A DNA stretch of 30,046 nucleotides from an uncultured Eubacterium sp. (lineage in GTDB: Bacteria > Bacillota > Clostridia > Lachnospirales > Lachnospiraceae), in NCBI GenBank assembly GCA_910584065.1, contig CAJTZN010000044.1:1-30046 (forward strand). Direction: 5' to 3'. The notes under the pieces were generated by a model, which did no database searches, had not been told where the DNA came from, and saw only the letters and a list, made by a program, of their open reading frames with translations. The position numbers and the translations under genes are program-made. Of the stretch, positions 8,439 through 15,935 are shown piece after piece (the first letter of the stretch is position 1; each line of letters opens with the position of its first letter).

Positions 8439-8753
8439 CTATGTCAGGGACTGGTTATTGGCTGCCGCCAGTATGACTTCCGCATCAATCGCAGGTTTCT
8501 CCTGCTGCGCCCCGATCGTCAGGGCATCCGTCATCAGGTTATCTATCTTCCTTGCATTCCCTTCACTGTATCCATGGACCGCACTGACCGCGTCTCCTCC
8601 GAGGATACTGCGGCTCCCGCCTGCCAGCTCCAGCTTATGATGGATGTAATCCGGCACTTCCTGATCGGAAAGCCCTTCATAGTTATAGTGTACCGTGATC
8701 CTCTGGCGGAGCGCTTCATGTACCTGTTTCTCCAGGATGTGGTTCAGATACGG
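8439..8753 (-). pseudogene. 3' fragment of an ExeA/TniB-type transposition ATPase
   Basis: About 104 codons ending in a stop at 8439 read PYLNHILEKQVHEALRQRIT, then HYNYEGLSDQEVPDYIHHKL, then AVSAVHGYSEGNARKIDNLM. This is the C-terminal third of the AAA ATPases that work beside transposases in IS elements of gut Clostridia: the sensor-2-like SEGNARKIDNL region is clear. The Walker A and B parts are missing, so it cannot be active. At about 8753 the frame joins unrelated sequence. The 3' end seems original. A transposase remnant of what may be the same element family lies on the opposite strand at 10290-10644. Confidence 0.65.
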
Positions 8754-8910
8754 TATTGGATACCTGGCCCTGCCCGTCCCATTCCACCAGGTATCTGTCA
8801 TAATGCCCAAAAAGGCGCAGGCATCCCCTGGCCGAACAGCATGAACAGGACTGCCCCGGGGACAGCGGGGCATTGACAGCACCTTCAAACCATTTCCGGT
8901 CTGAAAATTT
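8754..8910 (-). pseudogene. Possible zinc-finger N-terminal fragment of a transposase
   Basis: In a frame different from the ATPase fragment, the minus strand reads QSCSCCSARGCLRLFGHYDR followed by YLVEWDG. The CxxC-type cluster followed by FGHYDRYL resembles the N-terminal zinc ribbon of some IS transposases or their partner proteins. The match rests on about 30 residues and runs directly into the ATPase fragment, so I regard it as part of a rearranged insertion element. Confidence 0.3.
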
Positions 8911-9241
8911 TAGGTGATTCAGCTTGCATAAAACAGAGAATAGTTGTATCATAAGCATATGGGAACTGTCACGGTCTGACCGTGGCAGGAATCTTTGGAG
9001 GAATCTTTGTCTTTGGCGGGACAGGGGGCTTCCTCTTTTTTAGTTACCTTTTCATCATAGCGGATCGTGGCTCATTTGCAAGAAAAAAGTGTGCCGTTTT
9101 TTACAGCACACTGTTGGATATGATTTTTGACGATAGATATTTTAATTTGCAGTGACTGCAACGCCACTGGTAATTAGAATTTGCGGTTTTACAATATACA
9201 CTCAATCCAATTACTTTTTGCAAAAAACAAAGGAGATTTGC
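8911..9241. other. Non-coding or decayed stretch before the MazF pseudogene
   Basis: No supported gene lies here. A perfect 7-base palindrome, CACGGTC-T-GACCGTG, sits at 8970-8984. A 57-codon frame from a GTG at 8982 (plus strand) encodes a glycine-rich hydrophobic stretch (VAGIFGGIFVFGGTGGF) but has no ribosome binding site or known family. It ends at 9155. No antitoxin gene for the following MazF remnant is visible. Confidence 0.4.
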
Positions 9242-9703
9242 ATGAATATTGACCTTACGAAAACCCAACAATATCTTGAATGGCTCAAAAACAAACTATA
9301 CCTAAACTCTATTGCACCATCTGCTAAAAATCGTATTGTATACAGAGGACAAGTATATCGTTGCAACTTAGGTGTTGACATTGGTAGGAGGAGTGCAAAG
9401 ATCGACCTTGTGTTGTTCTCCAATATAATTCAGCTAACAGAACATCATCTAACACACTGGTTGCACCTATAACGCATACCACCTCTACGCTTCTATTGTT
9501 GTACCGATAGCAGAGAAAAAAGATTCCTCCGGCAAACTCATACTTGATGGAAATGTTCTTCTCGGAAATATTACCTGTGTAAGCAAGGCAAGACTTAGCG
9601 ATTATATTACCTTGATAAATTCCAAGAATTGCTTGATACCTATCATTTTTCAGATATTCAAAATTTAGCAGATTCTTTAGAAAAATCTCAAAAAGAAATG
9701 TAG
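9242..9703 (+). pseudogene. MazF/PemK-family toxin broken by three frameshifts
   Basis: The start ATG at 9242 follows AGGAG at 9231. The first frame reads TQQYLEWLKNKLYLNSIAPS and then RIVYRGQVYRCNLGVDIG. Near 9390 the match moves to another frame: KDRPCVVLQYNSANRTSSNT then LVAPITHT. Near 9497 it moves again to VVPIAEKKDSSGKLILDGNV and LLGNITCVSKARL. Near 9610-9625 it moves a third time to ELLDTYHFSDIQNLADSLEK and a stop at 9701. Together they rebuild a complete MazF/PemK endoribonuclease-type toxin of the longer clostridial kind with an N-terminal helix. As it stands the product ends early, at 9472. No antitoxin is seen nearby. The three breaks show long neglect of this region, or poor base quality, though neighbouring cassette genes are intact. 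Confidence 0.8.
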
Positions 9704-9835
9704 ACAAATTTAGATTTTCATGCTAGTATAAGAATACAAGAAAGGTGTTCACACTATTACAACTCTTCTTTGGACGTGTGCCAAAGGATTTATTGTAATT
9801 AAGCAAAGGGCGTCACGAGCGGACTCCCTATTTAT

Positions 9836-10262
9836 CTACAATCTATCTACAATCATATCATTTGCATTTAAACATTCTTTTATTTTTTCAGAATTTACTT
9901 TTGCATCTATACCGTATACCTTATAATATCCTTGCTTCATAGATGAAAGTAATCGTTCCAAATGTGCGCATACGACTTCTGCCTTATTAAAATCCCTTAA
10001 TGGAATAGAGTAATAATTTCTAAACTGTTCTTTCGTTGATATAGTCCTTGTTGCATTAACAAAATAACTTGGATTTTGTTTGTAGATATCATAAAATACC
10101 TTGGACGTAGCATCTGATAATGCCGCAAACGCTGTTGCCGGACCCTCAAATTGTGTTAATCTATTCCCAATTAGTAAATGAATTTGAGGAACTCTCACTT
10201 TCTGCTGTTTTGCAACTTCGGCAAACGTCCATGATTCATATAATGAATGTGGTGAATTTGTG
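9836..10262 (-). pseudogene. 3' part of an unrecognised protein, cut by a transposase remnant
   Basis: The frame closing at 9836 encodes about 140 residues (for example SWTFAEVAKQQKVRVPQIHL and AEVVCAHLERLLSSMKQGYY) that look like normal, helix-rich, soluble protein, but I recognise no family. Upstream of about 10262 the frame stays open only as the antisense of the transposase fragment, and there is no ribosome binding site at the first ATG. I therefore take the original 5' part to be lost at that junction. It could still be expressed from a chance start. Confidence 0.5.
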
Positions 10263-10289
10263 CCGTGTGTCCTTCTCTTCAACAAAACA

Positions 10290-10644
10290 CCTGCCAGGAC
10301 CAGCCTTACCGCCTGGGTCAGGGATCTCCTTCCGGCCTCCCCCTCACTTACCGTCCTTATCGGCTGCACCTGCCCGCAGGACCTTCCTCCCCTCGGTTCG
10401 TATTACGACTTCATGAACCGGCTATGGTTCGCTTCCCGCAGTTCCTAATCCCGTCATTCCCTCCGTCCGCCTCGGACTGGTCGATGCCCGGGAGATATAC
10501 AGCGAACGGTCTGCCACTGAGCGCATCAACAACCGCTTCCTGAACGACTACTGCCTGCAGCGCTTAAAGATCCGGGGCAGGGACCACTTTTCGTTCTGGA
10601 CCATGCTCACTGGCATCTGCATCCATTTGGATGCAAGGTACAAG
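10290..10644 (+). pseudogene. DDE transposase remnant with an internal deletion
   Basis: Two pieces on the plus strand belong to a transposase. The first (about 10290-10445) reads SLTAWVRDLLPASPSLTVLI and LPPLGSYYDFMNRLWF, the typical N-terminal region, and ends in a stop. The second (about 10465-10644) is in another frame and reads YSERSATERINNRFLNDYCL, RLKIRGRDHFSFWTMLTG and ICIHLDARYKA, the C-terminal region with the catalytic-Glu-type ERSATERINN motif. The central catalytic part is missing. The left end interrupts the gene at 9836-10262 and the right end abuts an alcohol dehydrogenase fragment. Confidence 0.7.
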
Positions 10645-10793
10645 GCAATCACAAAATCACAGCCGCTATCTTTCACTGCTTGGGCGCCATCCATGACGTT
10701 GATGTCGGTTGGATTTGGACGGATTTCATCAAAAAGTGCGTACTCCACGCCTGCCTGATTAAGCTCTTTCTGCAGGCTTTCCAGATAGCCGTA
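10636..10793 (-). pseudogene. Fragment of an iron-containing alcohol dehydrogenase
   Basis: About 50 codons read SLQKELNQAGVEYALFDEIR, then PNPTDINVMDGAQAVKDSGC and DFVIAL. This matches the N-terminal NAD-binding domain of iron-containing (group III) alcohol dehydrogenases just before the glycine-rich GGGS loop, which is cut off at the transposase junction. No start, no C-terminal domain and no metal ligands remain, so it is not functional. Confidence 0.6.
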
Positions 10794-10801
10794 CTGGAGC
10801 T

Positions 10802-10950
10802 GGAAAGAAACTGAAAGAATTACTTGACAGTAAGAACACAAATGTCCGTCAAATTGCAAAGGCTACTGGAATCAGTGCTACAACACTATATTTTATTATT
10901 CAAAAGAATTTCAGTATCCGATTTGACTTTGCCTTGCGGTTCACTAATCA
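10802..10950 (+). pseudogene. Fragment of an XRE-type helix-turn-helix regulator
   Basis: The plus strand reads GKKLKELLDSKNTNVRQIAK, then ATGISATTLYFIIQKN and IRFDFALRF. This is the DNA-binding domain of a common small regulator of the XRE type, with both helices of the HTH present. The start codon is missing on the left and the remainder is missing on the right. Its right part (10886-10950) lies antisense to the last codons of the membrane-protein gene of the cassette, which marks a recombination junction. Confidence 0.6.
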
Positions 10951-11245
10951 TACGATCAATACTCTCTATATTTTTTTGTCCGTAATTTGCTTTAGATAAC
11001 TCATAATTCAATCTCTCTACTAATGCATCATTCTGCGCCTTTATTTCATTTAAATACTGTAAAGTTTTTTCTCCTGAAATAAAACTATAGATAAAAGAAC
11101 CCATAGCTAAAATGATTGAAACAACAGTTGATATTATTCCTATCACAGACGCCCAATCCTTATCGCAAAAACCTAAGATAATCGTGAAAAATACCAATAC
11201 TGTTCCTAATATAGTCAATATCCAAAAGCATTTCTTTAAATCCAT
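10886..11245 (-). CDS. Cassette gene 3: two-helix membrane protein with coiled coil
   Basis: The 119-residue product has a short cationic N terminus, two hydrophobic segments (about 7-26, FWILTILGTVLVFFTIILGF, and about 32-55, SVIGIISTVVSIILAMGSFI) and then a soluble, charged helix (EKTLQYLNEIKAQNDALVER) that is probably a coiled coil. It ends with NYGQKNIESIDRMIS and a short tail. The same NYGxxNIExID motif opens the small protein of the same cassette. The ATG at 11245 has AGAAGGTAAGGAT before it and sits 17 bases after the stop of gene 2. The last 17 or so codons are antisense to the XRE fragment, so the true C terminus was probably lost. I recognise no family; small two-helix membrane proteins of this build are often effectors in defence or toxin modules, but that is speculation. 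Confidence 0.7.
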   Translation of the reverse strand: MDLKKCFWILTILGTVLVFFTIILGFCDKDWASVIGIISTVVSIILAMGSFIYSFISGEKTLQYLNEIKAQNDALVERLNYELSKANYGQKNIESIDRMISEPQGKVKSDTEILLNNKI

Positions 11246-11262
11246 ATCCTTACCTTCTCTCT

Positions 11263-11967
11263 TTATGTATTCCAATGCGATCCAGTAAGTCCCCACGCTG
11301 GATGAAATGTATATGCTTCTAATATATGCTCAATTACTTTAGGGGCAATCGCGCGATATGAAAGGTAATAGATAAACTTATCACACATTTTATTTCTCAT
11401 ATCGTCAAAATCATCAAAAACTAACTTATTATCATCCACTTTCTGAATTTTTTTATAATCTCCCTTTTTGCAAACTTCTTTATTAAAATCAAATATATAA
11501 GTCAAAGCAAATTGTGCAGCTACGTATTCATTAATATGCTTAAGTTGCCACGCAAAACGCCTACAACCTTCTTCCATATCCTCTTCTGAAATACTTCGGA
11601 TATTTTGAGTCTTTACAAATTCCAAACGAAAATCTTCTGGGAAATGCGTGCTTATTGGTTTATGTCGTACAAACCAATAAGTAAGATATGCAGCTATTTT
11701 AAATGCATTCGGCTCTTCCACCGAATTATTATCACTATTGACTATTTTTCTCATGCCAATAACAGCATCCACAACTGTTTCTTCTAACAACGAAAAATTC
11801 ATAAAAAATTGAATGGGAGATTCTTTACTCATCTTCGCTTGCATCTCATCTAAAACATCAACATATGCATCGCGAAGATTAATCTCCCATTCTCTCATAC
11901 GTTGCTTTGTAAATACTTTTTCATCAGCAACATCTACAAAGTCAAAGTACACTGGATTCTTTTGCAT
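11263..11967 (-). CDS. Cassette gene 2: unrecognised 234-residue protein
   Basis: The protein is soluble-looking, acidic and mostly alpha-helical, with no signal peptide, nucleotide-binding loop or metal cluster that I can see. It opens NPVYFDFVDVADEKVFTKQR and closes AYTFHPAWGLTGSHWNT, an unusual aromatic and Trp-rich tail. A stretch near residues 168-205 is rich in Asp and Lys (KVDDNKLVFDDFDDMRNKMC). The start ATG at 11967 follows GGGGGAATTGAACA and lies 15 bases after the stop of gene 1. The equal, tight spacing of the three genes argues for one transcript and a joint task. I do not recognise a family and give no function. Confidence 0.75.
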   Translation of the reverse strand: MQKNPVYFDFVDVADEKVFTKQRMREWEINLRDAYVDVLDEMQAKMSKESPIQFFMNFSLLEETVVDAVIGMRKIVNSDNNSVEEPNAFKIAAYLTYWFVRHKPISTHFPEDFRLEFVKTQNIRSISEEDMEEGCRRFAWQLKHINEYVAAQFALTYIFDFNKEVCKKGDYKKIQKVDDNKLVFDDFDDMRNKMCDKFIYYLSYRAIAPKVIEHILEAYTFHPAWGLTGSHWNT

Positions 11968-11982
11968 TGTTCAATTCCCCCA

Positions 11983-12171
11983 TTATCTAACCAGTGATTT
12001 TGCGCATCTTTTACGACTTTCTTTTGTTATCTCAACTGGATTATGGGAGTTCGTTTGAACCATGGTGTAAGTCCTCTGCAAGAAATCACTGCTTGCTCCA
12101 TCATCAGACAAAAATTTATCGATTGCTTCGATATTTGTTTTGCCGTAATTTGTCAACTTATCATTATCCAT
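11983..12171 (-). CDS. Cassette gene 1: unrecognised 62-residue protein with NYG/NIEAID motif
   Basis: The product starts MDNDKLTNYGKTNIEAIDKF and continues LSDDGASSDFLQRTYTMVQT to a basic C terminus. The NYGxxNIExID motif recurs near the C terminus of the membrane protein two genes downstream, which suggests common ancestry of that piece or a shared binding partner. The ATG at 12171 is preceded by AAGGGAGCGGACA, a good ribosome site, and a promoter with an inverted repeat lies at 12195-12236. It has no recognisable DNA-binding motif, so an antitoxin or regulator role is only a guess from its size and first position. Confidence 0.65.
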   Translation of the reverse strand: MDNDKLTNYGKTNIEAIDKFLSDDGASSDFLQRTYTMVQTNSHNPVEITKESRKRCAKSLVR

Positions 12172-12194
12172 TGTCCGCTCCCTTCAGCATAAAA

Positions 12195-12236
12195 ATGCTA
12201 TTTTTTAATATAGCATACATTTATGTCCTAAATCAA
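12195..12236 (-). promoter_or_regulatory. Cassette promoter with inverted repeat over the -10
   Basis: On the minus strand TTGATT (12231-12236) and TATATT (12207-12212) are 18 bases apart. A perfect inverted repeat, ATGCTAT (12210-12216) and ATAGCAT (12195-12201) with 8 bases between, overlaps the -10 and the predicted start. This arrangement suits repression by a dimeric regulator. It could also simply be AT-rich symmetry. Confidence 0.55.
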
Positions 12237-12338
12237 TACATTTTTGTTAATTCTTTTCGAAATTTTGTTTGATGCTTAGTATTTGCAAATTCTTAGCTTT
12301 CATTACTTCCTTCTTTGGACTTTTTTAGTTTAAGAAAA

Positions 12339-12364
12339 GGCTTCTGGGAAAACTCTCAGAAGCC
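12339..12364 (-). terminator. Terminator of tuf and the str operon
   Basis: An 11-bp stem with one G-U pair and a four-base loop lies at 12339-12364, followed on the minus strand by TTTTCTT. It begins 23 bases after the tuf stop codon. Part of its left flank recurs near 7019-7031. Confidence 0.85.
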
Positions 12365-12387
12365 CCATAAATTCACTAAATTTTCAA

Positions 12388-13575
12388 TTACTCAATGATA
12401 CTAGCCACACGACCCGATCCTACTGTACGACCACCCTCACGGATAGCGAACGTAAGACCCTGATCCATAGCGATCGGATGGATGAGCTCGATCGTCATCT
12501 CAACGTTATCACCAGGCATGCACATCTCTGTACCAGCCGGAAGCTCGATCACACCAGTTACGTCCGTTGTACGGAAGTAGAACTGCGGACGATAGTTATT
12601 GAAGAATGGTGTATGACGGCCACCCTCGTCCTTTGTCAGTACGTATACCTGTGCGGTAAACTTCGTATGGCAGGTAAGTGTACCTGGCTGGCAGAGAACC
12701 TGTCCTCTTTCGATCTCGTTCTTCTGAACGCCACGAAGAAGTACGCCGGCATTGTCACCAGCCTGAGCCTCATCCAGCTCTTTGTGGAACATCTCGATAC
12801 CAGTTACAACGACTTTACGTGTCTCTTCCTTGATACCTACGATCTCAACTTCGTCATTGAGGTGGAGTGTACCAGCCTCAACACGGCCTGTAGCAACCGT
12901 ACCACGGCCTGTGATCGAGAATACGTCCTCGACAGGCATAACGAACGGCTTATCTGTGTCACGCTCCGGATCCGGAATGTACTCGTCAACTGTCTTCATG
13001 AGTTCCATGATCTTGTCGCCCCACTCGCTGCTCGGATCTTCCAGAGCTTTCAGCGCGGAACCTTTGATGATCGGACAGTCTGTGAATTCATACTCTTCGA
13101 GGATCTCTGTAATCTCCATCTCAACCAGTTCAAGAAGTTCCTCATCATCTACCATGTCGCATTTGTTCATGAATACGATGATGTAAGGAACGCCTACCTG
13201 ACGGGACAGAAGGATGTGCTCCTTTGTCTGAGCCATAACACCGTCTGTAGCTGCAACAACGAGGATTGCGCCATCCATCTGTGCAGCACCGGTGATCATG
13301 TTCTTAACGTAGTCAGCATGTCCCGGACAGTCAACGTGTGCGTAGTGTCTGTTCTCTGTCTCATACTCAACGTGTGCTGTAGAGATTGTAATACCTCTTT
13401 CACGCTCTTCCGGAGCTTTATCGATGTTTTCAAAATCTGTAGCTTCATTTCCCTCTACTCTTGCAGCCAATACTTTCGTGATCGCTGCTGTCAGTGTTGT
13501 TTTACCGTGGTCTACGTGACCAATCGTACCAATGTTACAATGTGGTTTCGATCTTACATACTTTTCCTTAGCCAT
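12388..13575 (-). CDS. tuf: Elongation factor Tu
   Basis: EF-Tu brings aminoacyl-tRNA to the ribosome as a GTP complex. The 395-residue protein has the usual length. The G motifs are complete: GHVDHGKTT (19-27), RGITIST, DCPGHADYVKNM, NKCDMVD and GSALKAL. Domains 2 and 3 follow, ending GGRTVGSGRVASIIE. AGGAGG lies upstream of the ATG, and a promoter sits in the 161-base gap after fusA, so tuf can be made both from the operon and alone, as expected for an abundant protein. It is the last gene of the str operon. A decayed copy of its final 50 bases lies 5.3 kb downstream at 7071-7120. Confidence 0.98.
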   Translation of the reverse strand: MAKEKYVRSKPHCNIGTIGHVDHGKTTLTAAITKVLAARVEGNEATDFENIDKAPEERERGITISTAHVEYETENRHYAHVDCPGHADYVKNMITGAAQMDGAILVVAATDGVMAQTKEHILLSRQVGVPYIIVFMNKCDMVDDEELLELVEMEITEILEEYEFTDCPIIKGSALKALEDPSSEWGDKIMELMKTVDEYIPDPERDTDKPFVMPVEDVFSITGRGTVATGRVEAGTLHLNDEVEIVGIKEETRKVVVTGIEMFHKELDEAQAGDNAGVLLRGVQKNEIERGQVLCQPGTLTCHTKFTAQVYVLTKDEGGRHTPFFNNYRPQFYFRTTDVTGVIELPAGTEMCMPGDNVEMTIELIHPIAMDQGLTFAIREGGRTVGSGRVASIIE

Positions 13576-13646
13576 TTCTAAAAGTCCTCCTAACTTATTC
13601 TTATATTTTTTTTAGAAATTTTGCTTCCTTGTGCCAATATGACTAT

Positions 13647-13675
13647 ATTATATGGGATATTCTTCAAAAAATCAA
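13647..13675 (-). promoter_or_regulatory. Internal promoter of tuf
   Basis: On the minus strand TTGATT (13670-13675) and TATAAT (13647-13652) are separated by 17 bases. The predicted start lies about 65 bases before the tuf ATG, between fusA and tuf. Confidence 0.75.
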
Positions 13676-13736
13676 TCCCTAAATATGAAATTATCGGCAT
13701 TTCTTCACTAAATCTGCCTGATTCAGCAAAGTCTCA

Positions 13737-15857
13737 TCATTTTCCAGTTTTCTGTGCAAGCACTTTGTCCTGAACATTTTTCGGACACTGTGCATATTTC
13801 TCAAAGAACATCGAGTAGTTACCGCGTCCCTGCGTCGCAGAACGGAGTTCCGTGGAGTAACCAAACATCTCTGCCAGCGGTACAAACGCACGAACAAGCT
13901 TACCGCCGCCGATGTCATCCATACCCTCGATCTGTCCGCGTTTTGCGTTGAGGCTTCCGATCACGTCACCCATGTATTCTTCCGGCATCGTAACCTCTAC
14001 CTTCATGATCGGCTCGAGAAGAACGGCATTTCCTTTCTTCATCGCATCCTTAAACGCCATCGAACCCGCGATATGGAACGCCATCTCACTGGAATCGACT
14101 TCATGGTATGAACCATCCCATACGTTCGCGTACACGCCAAGTACAGGGAATCCGCCAAGGATACCAGCCTGTGCTGCTTCCTCGATACCTTCGCCGACTG
14201 CCGGGATGTATTCCTTCGGAATCGCACCACCAACGACCGTAGACTCAAACTTGAATGTTTCTTCGCCATTCGGATCCATCGGCTCGAATTTAACTTTACA
14301 GTGACCGTACTGTCCACGACCACCGGACTGTTTTGCATATTTGCTGTCAACGTCAACCGGCGTTGTAAATGTCTCTTTGTAAGCAACCTGAGGAGCGCCG
14401 ACATTTGCCTCTACGTTGAACTCACGCAGCAGACGGTCTACGATGACCTCCAGATGAAGTTCTCCCATTCCGGCGATGATCGTCTGGCCTGTCTCCGAAT
14501 CGGTATGCGCACGGAAGGTCGGATCTTCCTCTGCCAGTTTGGAAAGCGCTTCGCCCATCTTACCCTGGTCATTCTTTGTCTTCGGCTCGATCGCAAGCTC
14601 GATAACCGGCTCTGGGAATTCCATCGACTCCAGGATAACCGGATGCTGCTCATCACAGATCGTATCACCTGTCGTTGTCAGCTTGAATCCTACTGCCGCA
14701 GCAATGTCTCCGGCATACACCTTGTCGATCTCGTTACGTTTATTCGCGTGCATCTGAACGATACGTCCCACACGCTCTTTCTTGCCCTTCGTCGCATTCA
14801 ATACATAGGAACCAGAGTTCAGTGTACCCGAATACACACGGAAGAACGCAAGTTTACCAACAAACGGGTCAGCCATGATCTTAAATGCCAATGCCGCGAA
14901 CGGCTCGTCGTCTGAAGACTTACGCGTAATCTCATTTCCTTCTTCATCGGTTCCAGTAATATCCGGAATATCGGTAGGAGCCGGCATATACTCGATCACG
15001 CCGTCCAGCATCTTCTGCACGCCTTTATTTTTATAAGCAGAACCACAATATACCGGAACGGCCTCACAAGCGATCGTTCCTTTGCGGAGTGCTTTTTTCA
15101 GGTCATCTACCGACGGTTCTTCATCCTCTAAATACTGCATCATCAGATCGTCATCCAGCTCACAGATCTTCTCGACAAGATTGCTGTGCCATTCATCTGC
15201 AAGATCCTTCATGTCATCCGGGATTGCTGTGATTTCGATATCTTCGCCTTTATCATCTTTGTAATAGTAAGCTTCCATCTCAAACAGATCGATCAGCCCG
15301 ATGAAATCATCTTCTTTTCCGATCGGAATCTGAACCGGGATCGCATTTTTACCCAGACGGTCAATGATCGTCTGAACCGAATAGTAAAAATCAGCTCCCA
15401 TCTTATCCATTTTATTGATAAATGCCATACGCGGTACATTGTAGGTGTCAGCTTGACGCCACACATTCTCGGACTGCGGCTCCACGCCAGCCTTCGCGTC
15501 AAATACGCCGACCGCGCCGTCCAGCACACGGAGCGAACGCTCTACTTCGACTGTAAAGTCAACGTGTCCCGGCGTGTCAATGATATTGACACGATGCTCC
15601 AACGCACCTGGTTTCGCCTTGTGGTGGTCCTCCAGTGTCCAGTGGCAGGTTGTAGCGGCAGAAGTAATGGTAATACCTCTTTCCTGCTCCTGCTCCATCC
15701 AGTCCATCGTGGAAGCACCATCATGAGTCTCACCAATTTTATAATTAACACCGGTGTAGTACAAAATACGCTCTGTCAGCGTCGTCTTACCGGCATCGAT
15801 ATGAGCCATAATACCAATATTCCTGGTACGCTCTAATGGATATTCTCTTCCAGCCAA
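13737..15857 (-). CDS. fusA: Elongation factor G
   Basis: EF-G drives GTP-dependent translocation and, with RRF, ribosome recycling. The 706-residue protein has AHIDAGKTT (18-26), RGITITSAA, DTPGHVDF and NKMDKMG for GTP binding, then domains II-V with the domain IV stretch GGRGQYGHCKVKFEP typical of canonical EF-G (not the tetracycline-protection or FusB-type paralogues). The start codon is TTG at 15857: GGAGG lies eight bases upstream, the first residues MAGREYPLERTRNIGIMAHI match relatives, and no ATG is suitably placed. It follows rpsG and precedes tuf in the classical str order. The gap to rpsG contains a partial echo of the rpsG end. Confidence 0.97.
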   Translation of the reverse strand: MAGREYPLERTRNIGIMAHIDAGKTTLTERILYYTGVNYKIGETHDGASTMDWMEQEQERGITITSAATTCHWTLEDHHKAKPGALEHRVNIIDTPGHVDFTVEVERSLRVLDGAVGVFDAKAGVEPQSENVWRQADTYNVPRMAFINKMDKMGADFYYSVQTIIDRLGKNAIPVQIPIGKEDDFIGLIDLFEMEAYYYKDDKGEDIEITAIPDDMKDLADEWHSNLVEKICELDDDLMMQYLEDEEPSVDDLKKALRKGTIACEAVPVYCGSAYKNKGVQKMLDGVIEYMPAPTDIPDITGTDEEGNEITRKSSDDEPFAALAFKIMADPFVGKLAFFRVYSGTLNSGSYVLNATKGKKERVGRIVQMHANKRNEIDKVYAGDIAAAVGFKLTTTGDTICDEQHPVILESMEFPEPVIELAIEPKTKNDQGKMGEALSKLAEEDPTFRAHTDSETGQTIIAGMGELHLEVIVDRLLREFNVEANVGAPQVAYKETFTTPVDVDSKYAKQSGGRGQYGHCKVKFEPMDPNGEETFKFESTVVGGAIPKEYIPAVGEGIEEAAQAGILGGFPVLGVYANVWDGSYHEVDSSEMAFHIAGSMAFKDAMKKGNAVLLEPIMKVEVTMPEEYMGDVIGSLNAKRGQIEGMDDIGGGKLVRAFVPLAEMFGYSTELRSATQGRGNYSMFFEKYAQCPKNVQDKVLAQKTGK

Positions 15858-15879
15858 GGTTCTTTCCTCCTAATTTTTT

Positions 15880-15914
15880 CTACTATCTGTAATGGGCGAA
15901 AGCGAAAGCCTTCG
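15880..15914 (-). repeat. Diverged echo of the rpsG 3' end
   Basis: On the minus strand this piece reads codons for KAFAFAHYR and then TAG, against KAFAHYRW-stop at the true end of rpsG (15936-15967). A 26-base block matches with three mismatches. It is not translated in any reasonable frame and lies between rpsG and the fusA ribosome site. Confidence 0.7.
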
Positions 15915-15935
15915 CAATAGAAGATATCACTTTTT

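Noticed and set aside
8982..9155. Hydrophobic, glycine-rich 57-codon frame on the plus strand
   Set aside because: Starts at a GTG inside a palindrome with no ribosome site, and matches nothing I recognise.
9324..9707. Open frame of 127 codons on the minus strand
   Set aside because: It lies antisense to the MazF pseudogene, whose residues are clearly recognisable on the plus strand.
10262..10369. N-terminal part of the open frame ending at 9836
   Set aside because: These codons are antisense to the transposase fragment, so they are not the original start of that protein.
12478..13581. Long open frame on the plus strand opposite tuf
   Set aside because: It is the antisense shadow of a highly conserved, codon-biased gene; it has no ribosome binding site or recognisable product.
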